This document shows positions 6,654-12,455 of a stretch of DNA of 12,455 nucleotides, piece after piece; the first letter of the stretch is position 1, and every line of letters begins with the position of its first letter. Under the pieces are notes generated by a model. It was not told the DNA's origin. It did no database searches and saw only the letters and a list, made by a program, of their open reading frames with translations. Source of the stretch: DATKMS01 sp041497995 (lineage in GTDB: Bacteria; Desulfobacterota; Binatia; HRBIN30); contig JBGQHM010000190.1 in the NCBI GenBank assembly GCA_041497995.1, forward strand, positions 1-12,455, written 5' to 3'. The translations under genes and the position numbers were made by a program.

Positions 6654-7520
6654 ATGCAAGACACCAGGGCACTGGCCTTCTTTCGCGAGGTCTACGATCA
6701 GTGGCGCAAGGATAACGCGCTCAGCCACGGTGCGGCACTTGCCTACTACACGCTGTTCTCGATGGCGCCGCTGTTGATGCTGATCATTGCCATCGCGGGG
6801 TTGGTGCTGGGTCGCACCGCGGCGCAGGGAGAGTTGGTTGGACAGATCCAGGGCCTGATCGGTCCCGACGGTGCGAAGACGGTCGAAGGGATGATTGCCA
6901 ACGTCAGCGCACCGCGCTCCGGGATCATTGCCTCAGTGGTGAGCGTGTTGACGATTCTGTTCGGCGCCTCGGGCGTCTTCGGCCAGCTGCGCAGGTCGCT
7001 GAACCAGATCTGGGAGGTGACGGTCACCAAGGGTGGTGGTGTGCGCGGTGCGGCGCGGCAGCGGCTCGCGGCATTCGCCATCATCGTCGGCATTGGCGGG
7101 TTGCTGCTCGCCTCGCTCGTGCTGTCGGCCGCGCTGGCTACCCTGCACAACGTGCTGGAGCGGCATCTGCCGTTGCTCGGCGACGTGCTGCCGCCGCTGA
7201 ACTTCGCCCTGTCGCTGTTTCTCACCGCGACCCTGTTCGCGATGATCTACAAGATCCTGCCCGACGTCGACATGGGTTGGCGTGACGTCTGGCTCGGCGC
7301 CGGCGCGACGGCGATCCTGTTCACCATCGGCAAGACGCTGATCGGCCTCTATCTCAGTCACACGGGGGCGGCCTCGATCTATGGGGCCGCCGGCTCTCTC
7401 GTGGTGGTGTTGCTGTGGGTCTACTACTGCGCGCAGATCTTCTTCGTCGGCGCCGAGTTCACCGAGGTGTACTCACGCTGGTACGGCTCGCGGCGGATCA
7501 GCCGCGCCCCGGCGGACTGA
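6654..7520 (+). CDS. YihY/BrkB-family inner-membrane protein
   Basis: A 288-residue polytopic membrane protein of the YihY/BrkB family. Members were once annotated as ribonuclease BN or as a serum-resistance factor; their molecular role is still unclear. The family N-terminus is present as HGAALAYYTLFSMAPLLML (25-43). Six membrane segments are predicted by eye at about 31-53, 90-110, 138-162, 181-203, 212-233 and 244-268. Further family marks are the KILPDVDMGWRDVWLGA stretch (200-216) and YGAAGSLVVVLLWVYYCAQI (243-262), followed by GAEFTEVY near the C-terminus. The length matches the shorter family members, with no C-terminal extension. Transcription likely begins just before the ATG. The stop lies 4 bases from the stop of the convergent glycine-zipper gene, leaving no room for a separate terminator. 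Confidence 0.93.
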   Translation: MQDTRALAFFREVYDQWRKDNALSHGAALAYYTLFSMAPLLMLIIAIAGLVLGRTAAQGELVGQIQGLIGPDGAKTVEGMIANVSAPRSGIIASVVSVLTILFGASGVFGQLRRSLNQIWEVTVTKGGGVRGAARQRLAAFAIIVGIGGLLLASLVLSAALATLHNVLERHLPLLGDVLPPLNFALSLFLTATLFAMIYKILPDVDMGWRDVWLGAGATAILFTIGKTLIGLYLSHTGAASIYGAAGSLVVVLLWVYYCAQIFFVGAEFTEVYSRWYGSRRISRAPAD

Positions 7521-7524
7521 CCGG

Positions 7525-7974
7525 CTATTTCCAACCAATCGGCTCGTAGCCGCGTTCGCGCAGGCAGCGGTCGACGAAGTTGGCGTACACCGGGTCGACC
7601 TCGCGAGAACCCCACGAGTCGAAGACGCCGGAGAGCAGCCCGGCAGTCGCTCCGCTGGCTGCACCGATCGCCGCGCCCTGACCCGGATTGCCGGCGATTG
7701 CGCCGCCTACCGCACCGCTGGCCGCACCGACGCCTGCGCCGACTGCCGTGCGCCCACCGACTTGGCGCGCGACCTGGCCGGATTGACCGCCGGATTTGAC
7801 GTACTGCTCAGCCCGACTCAGGCAGTCATCGATATCATGCTGCGCGACAGCGTCACCGACTTTGTTGAACTGTTCATTCGGATAGAGAACCGGTCGCCGC
7901 GCGCTGCAGCCGGTGATGACAAGCACGACAGAGAGCAACAGCACCCGGCTGCGTGATCGGATCGCATGGCTCAT
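7525..7974 (-). CDS. Glycine-zipper lipoprotein
   Basis: A small exported lipoprotein of 149 residues. The ATG at 7974 is preferred over one 11 codons upstream because GAGGAGG lies 9 bases before it and a lipoprotein signal follows at once. A basic N-terminus (RSRSR) and hydrophobic core lead to the lipobox VITGC with lipidated C23. After a short mixed helix region, residues 73-117 are a glycine/alanine-rich stretch with GxxxG-type spacing (GAGVGAASGAVGGAIAG, then GAAIGAASGATAG). This is the glycine-zipper pattern of outer-membrane-associated proteins, which pack membrane helices tightly. C51 and C137 could form a disulfide. The gene is last in a run of three envelope genes on the same strand, 72 bases after its neighbour. 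A weak promoter match (GAACAA 8028-8033, ATCGTA 8006-8011, read on the complement) lies in that gap. Function unknown. Confidence 0.85.
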   Translation of the reverse strand: MSHAIRSRSRVLLLSVVLVITGCSARRPVLYPNEQFNKVGDAVAQHDIDDCLSRAEQYVKSGGQSGQVARQVGGRTAVGAGVGAASGAVGGAIAGNPGQGAAIGAASGATAGLLSGVFDSWGSREVDPVYANFVDRCLRERGYEPIGWK

Positions 7975-7983
7975 GAAGCGTCG

Positions 7984-7990
7984 CCTCCTC
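7984..7990 (-). promoter_or_regulatory. Ribosome binding site fixing the lipoprotein start
   Basis: The minus strand reads GAGGAGG, 9 bases before the ATG at 7974. It lies inside the coding part of the longer frame that begins at 8007 and therefore supports the shorter start. Confidence 0.7.
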
Positions 7991-8046
7991 GATTCGAGAT
8001 GAGTCATCGTAGCCGACGCGGGAAGCCGAACAAGGTCCGGTAACGT

Positions 8047-9975
8047 CTATCCGGCCGGCAGCGCCGCCGCGGGCATCGGCCGATAGGCGCGCTCAACATA
8101 GTCAAAGGTGCCTTTGCGGAGGTGGACGAACCCCAGCTCCGGCAGGCTGAAGAGCGCGCCCTTCACTCCGGAGAGAAACACACGCCCGCCGTCGAGCGGC
8201 AGTAGCGCGAGGCCGACCGCGCTTGCGCCCAAACCGGCGATGAGGTTGGCGCTGCCCAGTAGCGGTCGCATTGGCAGCGCGTCGGTGAAGAAGAGGAAGA
8301 ACGAGTCGCGCGGGTTTGGCCCGTAGACCGTGGAGGTGAGGGTGTTCGATTCGCGCAGGAATACGACGACCGGATTCTCGCGTTGATACATGGCCGCGAG
8401 CCGGCGGCTACGGTACGACGGCAGCTGCTGCGTCTCGGTGACATTGTACGTGTCGCGTACGGCGCGCGTCGAAACGAACGGAATGAACGTCAGCGCCGCG
8501 CCCGGTTCGATGTAGCCGCCGAGACGGGCCTGCGATGCGGCGTGCAGGCGGGACATCTGTGCGCGATCATCGGCGCCGTCGAGTGCGTCGCGGGCGGCCA
8601 CCGCGGTCAGGGCGTCGTTGAGTCCGTGGAAAACCTCGGAGACGCAGTTCCTGGTGATCAGATTGTACGCATAGCGTTGTTGCAGCTCCTGCGCGCTCGT
8701 ACGTTCGCGCTGCTGCGCAACCCCGAGGTCCTGCTCAAGATCGGCCGCATTCCGCACCGGGAGGATCAGATCCGTACGCCGAGCGCCGCGTGACGGCAGC
8801 AAGAGCCCGGACTGGACACGCACGTCACGAAACTCGGTGAGGCCGCGGAACAGCTCGTTGAACCGGTTGCCGGCGGTTTCCAGTCGGGTCATGTCACCTT
8901 CACGCAGGGGTTCACCGCTCGTCAGCCGACTCCGCGCAGAGTCCAATTCGCCCCGCGCCTCATCGAGCAGGTCGGCCATCATTGCTTCGCGCCCGCGCCA
9001 CGCGGCCGGCGGGACGACGGCCGCGTGTGGGCCAAAGGCGTCGAGGACGACCAACCGACCCGTGCGCACCGATTCACGCACTGCCACCAGCCGAGCCATG
9101 CCGACGAGCATCGGAAACCCCCAGTCGGGGCGCGGCGAGCGTAGGAGAGCGAGCAGCTCCTCTTCGAGCTGGTCTGCGAAAGCACCCAATGCAGCTTGCT
9201 CGTTGGCACGCAGCCGGAACGCATCGTTGGCCGGTGCGTCGAAGCTGTCGGCTTGGAGCGGTACCGTGCGCTCTAGGGCTGCCACTGCCAGCAGCGCGGT
9301 CATCAGGTTGGTATAGGAGCGCGAGAATGAAGAGCCGGCCGCGACAGGTGTGAGTTGAGTCAGGGCGGCGCGCAGCTCGGCGCGGCGTAGTCGAAGGAAG
9401 TCGGCGCCGTACCGGTCGTGGACCCGGCGCCGAAGTGTCACGAGCGGCGCCGCGCCGGTGGCGCCGGGGTCGTCCGAGCCGTCGGCAAAGAAGTACCCAG
9501 CGCCACGCAGTGCGACGCCGTTTAGTGGGTCGCGATCCCAAGCAGCGTCGGGGTTGCGAGTGCGCCGGAGCAGTAGTTCGATCAGCGAGCGATCGCCTGA
9601 CAGCGCGTCGAGCGCGTCGAACTCCATCCCTTCAGTCAAGTAGCGCCGGTTGAACCAGCTGCGCAGCGAATCGTAGGTGTCGTCGGAAACCGCGATACGA
9701 CTGACCGCGACGCCGCGATTCTGCAGCAGGCTGTAGGTGAAAAGAAAGCCGTTGGCGTCCTCGCGATGCAGGCGCAGTACTCCGGGCGCATGGTGTAGGA
9801 AATGGTACACGGTGTCGTCGAAGCGGATCGCGGCGTGGCCACCGCTCGATCCGCCCTCGTTGGCTTCGACGGACAGGTACTCGATGACGCGCGGCTCCGC
9901 TGCCTGCGCCGAAACGCACAGGACCAGCAGCAGAGCCGCGCTGCCAGAACCCGCCAGGTCAATGGCGGCGCGCAT
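8047..9975 (-). CDS. Exported permuted papain-like protein, DUF4105/Lnb-like
   Basis: A 642-residue exported protein. The N-terminal signal peptide has a hydrophobic core at about 12-24 and likely cleavage after AQA (23-25). Shortly after come GGSSGGHAAIRF with H47 and VYHF (56-59). Far downstream, RYAYNLITRNCVSEVFHGLND (434-454) holds an NC pair, N443-C444. A histidine first and an NC cysteine later is the order of circularly permuted NlpC/P60 (papain-like) folds, including DUF4105, now named after the lipoprotein N-acyltransferase Lnb of Bacteroides. The long middle part (about 100-430) is helical. A hydrophobic stretch at 572-593 may be a membrane segment or a buried strand. It begins 8 bases after the stop of the upstream lipoprotein gene, so the two form an operon. 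Thioester chemistry on a lipid or peptide is inferred from the motif order; alternatively it is a cysteine peptidase or has lost activity. Confidence 0.7.
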   Translation of the reverse strand: MRAAIDLAGSGSAALLLVLCVSAQAAEPRVIEYLSVEANEGGSSGGHAAIRFDDTVYHFLHHAPGVLRLHREDANGFLFTYSLLQNRGVAVSRIAVSDDTYDSLRSWFNRRYLTEGMEFDALDALSGDRSLIELLLRRTRNPDAAWDRDPLNGVALRGAGYFFADGSDDPGATGAAPLVTLRRRVHDRYGADFLRLRRAELRAALTQLTPVAAGSSFSRSYTNLMTALLAVAALERTVPLQADSFDAPANDAFRLRANEQAALGAFADQLEEELLALLRSPRPDWGFPMLVGMARLVAVRESVRTGRLVVLDAFGPHAAVVPPAAWRGREAMMADLLDEARGELDSARSRLTSGEPLREGDMTRLETAGNRFNELFRGLTEFRDVRVQSGLLLPSRGARRTDLILPVRNAADLEQDLGVAQQRERTSAQELQQRYAYNLITRNCVSEVFHGLNDALTAVAARDALDGADDRAQMSRLHAASQARLGGYIEPGAALTFIPFVSTRAVRDTYNVTETQQLPSYRSRRLAAMYQRENPVVVFLRESNTLTSTVYGPNPRDSFFLFFTDALPMRPLLGSANLIAGLGASAVGLALLPLDGGRVFLSGVKGALFSLPELGFVHLRKGTFDYVERAYRPMPAAALPAG

Positions 9976-9983
9976 GGCGACGC

Positions 9984-10412
9984 CTACTTCTGCGGCTCGA
10001 CCGTATCGTAGCCTTGCTGGATCAACTTCGTCTTCTTGGCGTCGCCGCCTGTCACGTTCTTGGCAAAGGCATCCAGCTGGATCTGGCTGAACTTCGCCTT
10101 GCGGAGACCCTTGCCGATGCCGATGTACGTCGAATCGTCGGCTTCCCAGTTGCTGATGCCGTGTCGTTCCGCGACGGTCGCGAGTCCCTTCATGAAGGTG
10201 TCGCCCTGCCCGGCTGAAATGACATGGGCATAGGTGTAGTCGGCCACGTCGGTCTGATACGCCTGCGCTCCGGCGGGACTGCTGGCCGAGCTCGACTCGA
10301 ACGGGCTGCTGATCGATTTGGAGATACTCGTTGAGCTGTCGGAGAATGAACAGCCAGCCACGGCGACGAGCAGGAACATCACGGGTACGACTTGCTTGGC
10401 ACGATACGTCAT
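9984..10412 (-). CDS. Small serine-rich putative lipoprotein
   Basis: A 142-residue lipoprotein. The ATG at 10412 is chosen over an upstream start at 10523 because AGGGAGG lies 5 bases before it and the signal peptide then begins at once: MTYRAK, a hydrophobic core, and the lipobox VAGC with C21. The mature protein opens with a serine-rich linker (SSTSISKSISSPFESSSASS, 26-45). A compact domain of about 90 residues follows, with DVADYTYAHVISAG (55-68), ERHGISNWE (82-90) and a lysine-rich C-terminus. It looks like a family of small uncharacterised lipoproteins seen in deltaproteobacterial genomes, a recollection not checked here. It is the first gene of a minus-strand pair with the papain-like gene, 8 bases apart, and is divergent from mscL. 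The function is unknown; being the partner or substrate of its neighbour is a guess. Confidence 0.85.
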   Translation of the reverse strand: MTYRAKQVVPVMFLLVAVAGCSFSDSSTSISKSISSPFESSSASSPAGAQAYQTDVADYTYAHVISAGQGDTFMKGLATVAERHGISNWEADDSTYIGIGKGLRKAKFSQIQLDAFAKNVTGGDAKKTKLIQQGYDTVEPQK

Positions 10413-10417
10413 CGACA

Positions 10418-10424
10418 CCTCCCT
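10418..10424 (-). promoter_or_regulatory. Ribosome binding site fixing the small lipoprotein start
   Basis: The minus strand reads AGGGAGG, 5 bases before the ATG at 10412. Starting there leaves a standard lipoprotein signal of 20 residues before the lipidated cysteine, whereas the longer frame would bury it 57 residues in. Confidence 0.7.
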
Positions 10425-10479
10425 CTCCATCCGCATCCCGGAAGGTGGTGCGATTGTCAAGTCGGGTTCCGCGACCCTC

Positions 10480-10507
10480 TTCTCACGCCGAGTGATTTTG
10501 GTAGACT
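10480..10507 (+). promoter_or_regulatory. Putative mscL promoter
   Basis: TTCTCA (10480-10485, 4 of 6) and TAGACT (10502-10507, 4 of 6) are 16 bases apart. TGG directly precedes the second box as in an extended -10. The predicted transcript starts near 10514, giving a leader of about 37 bases that contains the strong mscL ribosome site. Sequence match only. Confidence 0.35.
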
Positions 10508-10550
10508 CGGCGCGATCCCACACTTCGGTCGTCGCAAAGGAGGACGGGCT

Positions 10551-10949
10551 ATGAGCATGCTGAGCGAGTTCCGCGAGTTTGCGGTCAAGGGCAACATGGT
10601 CGACATGGCCGTAGGCATCATCATCGGGGCCGCGTTCGGAAAGATCGTCTCGTCGCTGGTCGGCGACGTGTTGATGCCCCCCCTCGGGGCTGTTGTCGGC
10701 GGGGTCGACTTCACGGACCTCAGCATCACCCTCAAGCAGGCCGTCGACAAAAGCCCGGCGGTCGTGCTCGGCTATGGCAAGTTCCTGCAGACCACGTTCG
10801 ACTTCCTGATCGTCGCCGCCGCGATGTTCATGGTCGTCAAGGGGATCAACACGCTGAAGCGAGAGAAGCCGGCCGCGCCGCCGGCGCCACCGCCGACGAA
10901 AGAGGAGTTGCTGCTGACGGAGATCCGCGACCTGCTCGCCAAGCGCTAG
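10551..10949 (+). CDS. mscL: Large-conductance mechanosensitive channel MscL
   Basis: The homopentameric emergency valve of the inner membrane, which opens at high membrane tension during hypo-osmotic shock and lets solutes escape. The 132 residues fit the family (E. coli 136). The N-terminal amphipathic helix (SEFREFAVKGN, 5-15) is followed by TM1 (about 16-45), containing the pore-lining VDMAVGIIIGAAFGKIVSSLV and the DVLMPP turn. A short periplasmic loop of about 30 residues includes YGKFLQTTFDF at the entry to TM2 (about 80-100). A proline/alanine linker (APPAPPP) leads to the charged C-terminal helix (KEELLLTEIRDLLAKR) that forms the cytoplasmic bundle. AAAGGAGGA at 10536-10544 is a strong ribosome site 6 bases before the ATG. 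It is divergent from the small lipoprotein gene, and its TAG stop overlaps the TAG of the convergent glycosidase gene. Confidence 0.98.
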   Translation: MSMLSEFREFAVKGNMVDMAVGIIIGAAFGKIVSSLVGDVLMPPLGAVVGGVDFTDLSITLKQAVDKSPAVVLGYGKFLQTTFDFLIVAAAMFMVVKGINTLKREKPAAPPAPPPTKEELLLTEIRDLLAKR

Positions 10950-12455
10950 TGGTGAGTTGCGGTGAAGCTCTTAAACGCCGCGTACGCCGGCTTCAGACGC
11001 GGCGTCTGGCCGCGTGGGTCGATCAGGCCGAGGCGATTGAAACGATCCACCTCGTTGACGAGATCGAACAGCGAGAACCACAGGCAGATGCTGCCACCGC
11101 CATCGGCGCACGCGGCGAGGCGCGTCGAGATTTCGGCTGCCTGCGCCGTCTCGAACCCAGTGAGATCATCCAGCCACGACGGCGCACCGGGGCACTCGAC
11201 GAAGTCGGGCCCGCCGTTCTCCGTCGAAATCCAGCGGCGGCCCGACGGGAAGAGCGCCTTCACCCACGCCACCTTTGCCGGAATGCTGTCGGCGCACCCG
11301 TAGAAGTGCAAGTCGGCGGCCTCGTAGCTGCCTTCGGTCAGCAAGCGCGTCAGCAGGGTGGTGGCATAGCGATAGTTCGGATCATTCGGGTTGCTCGGAT
11401 CGAGCACCTTGTCGAGTGCGTCGGATGTGAAACTGGAGAGCACGACCGGCACCGGTGGGCTGGCTTGTTGGACGGCCTCGTGGAACGCATCGAGTGTCGC
11501 GAGGTACTGATCGATGGTCCCGCGCCAGTAACGGCTTCCCGGGCTGATCGACGCGTCGCCAATCTCGTTCTCACACTGCAGCCACACCTGCCGGCCCGCG
11601 GCAATCGATGGCAGCAGCGGCGACAGCAGATCGCGGATCCGCTGCTGATAGAGCTGCTTGGACTGGAAAGGGAAGCCGGCATTCGGCCACGTGCCCGCCG
11701 TACCAAAGGTGGTATCGATGTTCGTCGGATCGCGATTGACCATGGTGATCACCAGGTTTTGTCCGCCGTCGAGGAAACTCTGAAAATCGGGCAGGCTCTG
11801 GTCGAGCGGGGCGTTGAGGCGCATCCACTTTCCGCCCAAGTCGGTCACGTCGGCCAGCGTGTCGGGCCGTTTGCCCATCGACGCTTGTACACCGAAGCGC
11901 ACTGGCCCGGCTTCCGCCTTGTCTTGGAAGCTACTGGCCGTGCTGGTCGTGGCCGGCGACGGATGGCGCGCTTCCCAACATGTGCCGGACGTGTTCGACA
12001 ACTGCACGACAACCGCAGTGTCCTGATGCAACGGTAGCGATGGGAACTGCAGCAGGGCACCCTTGGCACTGAGGGTGATCTTCGCCTTTCCCGAGGCGCC
12101 GGAGGTCAGCACGATCTTCGAGATGCCGTCGGGCGTGAGGTCGCGGTTCACGTACTGGAAGCCCGTCTTCGTCTGCGTCCAGCACGCCTTGCTGCGACAT
12201 GTTCCGCCAGATGGGGCGCTCGCACCGGTCACGAGAGTGGGAACCCCACCGGTCTGATCGTAGATGCACAGCAGGTAGGACGTGGTGTTCAGCGGATCGC
12301 CGAAGTCGGCGGCCGTCGTTGCATCGCCGTGCAACCACTTCCACGTCAGGCTCGGTGTGCTGGCGCGCATGACCAACGAGGACTTGTTTGCGATGGTGGC
12401 TGTGCGGCAGCCGAACTGCGGCACCGCGCTGCAACTAAGGACGCTCTGGGCGGCC
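10946..12455 (-). CDS. Secreted two-domain protein with GH-A-like glycosidase domain (N-terminus cut)
   Basis: The frame is open to the window edge, so the true start and any signal peptide lie outside; numbering here counts from the GTG at 12424. Residues about 1-160 form a beta-rich module with LTWKW (26-30), DFGDP (40-44), YLLCIYD (50-56), several cysteines (C6, C53, C76, C81, C149), SGKAKITL (111-118) and VVQLSN (139-144). Residues about 175-490 look like a TIM-barrel glycosidase of clan GH-A. WLQCENEIGD (281-290) offers N286-E287 as acid/base after strand 4, and WISTENGG (398-405) offers E402 as nucleophile after strand 7. HFYG (373-376) and ICLWFSLFD (446-454) suit strands 6 and 8. It would cleave or remodel an extracellular polysaccharide; the family is not assigned. 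The N-terminal module resembles, from memory, one frequent in Binatota-type genomes. Confidence 0.75.
   Translation of the reverse strand, partial: AAQSVLSCSAVPQFGCRTATIANKSSLVMRASTPSLTWKWLHGDATTAADFGDPLNTTSYLLCIYDQTGGVPTLVTGASAPSGGTCRSKACWTQTKTGFQYVNRDLTPDGISKIVLTSGASGKAKITLSAKGALLQFPSLPLHQDTAVVVQLSNTSGTCWEARHPSPATTSTASSFQDKAEAGPVRFGVQASMGKRPDTLADVTDLGGKWMRLNAPLDQSLPDFQSFLDGGQNLVITMVNRDPTNIDTTFGTAGTWPNAGFPFQSKQLYQQRIRDLLSPLLPSIAAGRQVWLQCENEIGDASISPGSRYWRGTIDQYLATLDAFHEAVQQASPPVPVVLSSFTSDALDKVLDPSNPNDPNYRYATTLLTRLLTEGSYEAADLHFYGCADSIPAKVAWVKALFPSGRRWISTENGGPDFVECPGAPSWLDDLTGFETAQAAEISTRLAACADGGGSICLWFSLFDLVNEVDRFNRLGLIDPRGQTPRLKPAYAAFKSFTATHH

Noticed and set aside
7975..8007. Upstream ATG extending the glycine-zipper lipoprotein
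   Set aside because: It would place the ribosome site GAGGAGG inside the coding region and put a charged leader before the lipoprotein signal.
10455..10460. Perfect TTGACA on the minus strand before the small lipoprotein gene
   Set aside because: No acceptable -10 box follows at 15-19 bases (the sequence there is GATGCG), so it is not called as a promoter.
10413..10523. Upstream start extending the small lipoprotein by 37 residues
   Set aside because: It would bury the lipobox far from the N-terminus and overlap the divergent mscL promoter region; a good ribosome site supports 10412.
10949..12037. A 362-codon plus-strand open frame
   Set aside because: It is antisense to the glycosidase gene, which has clear catalytic motifs. 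The plus-strand product shows only GC-driven composition.

Overview
The window is a GC-rich, densely packed stretch of a Gram-negative bacterial chromosome. The Gram-negative reading rests on periplasmic glucan genes (opgG/mdoG, opgH/mdoH), two small lipoproteins and several exported proteins. The last, incomplete gene carries an N-terminal beta-type module that, from memory, resembles a module common in deltaproteobacterial/Binatota-type metagenome genomes. That placement is inference and was not tested. I see no rRNA, tRNA, CRISPR array, phage gene or insertion sequence, and no gene-free stretch above 300 bases.

Layout. Bases 2-397 (+) are the C-terminal third of a bacterial cytochrome P450. 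Bases 398-502 hold nothing I can name. Bases 503-1372 (+) encode a TrmN6-like Rossmann methyltransferase. Two inverted arrays of an AT-rich heptamer (1375-1465) separate it from the convergent glucan operon. On the minus strand, in transcription order, come an alpha/beta hydrolase (6543-5752), opgG (5658-4114) and opgH (4138-1454). opgG and opgH overlap by 25 bases. A divergent promoter region (6544-6653) leads right to a YihY/BrkB membrane protein (6654-7520, +).

This gene converges, with a 4-base gap, on a minus-strand envelope block. In transcription order the block is a small lipoprotein (10412-9984), a 642-residue exported permuted papain-like protein with DUF4105/Lnb-like features (9975-8047), and a glycine-zipper lipoprotein (7974-7525). 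Divergent from the first lipoprotein is mscL (10551-10949, +). It shares its stop codon as a CTAG palindrome with the last gene (12455-10946, -), a secreted two-domain protein ending in a clan GH-A-like glycoside hydrolase domain and cut by the window edge.

Functionally, most of the window concerns the cell envelope. OpgG and OpgH make osmoregulated periplasmic glucans, MscL relieves hypo-osmotic pressure, and the lipoproteins, the papain-like protein and the YihY protein sit in or act on the envelope. The closest thing to an undescribed unit is the tightly coupled lipoprotein plus papain-like gene pair. The most unusual DNA structure is the inverted heptamer array, which runs into the end of opgH and supplies its last codons.
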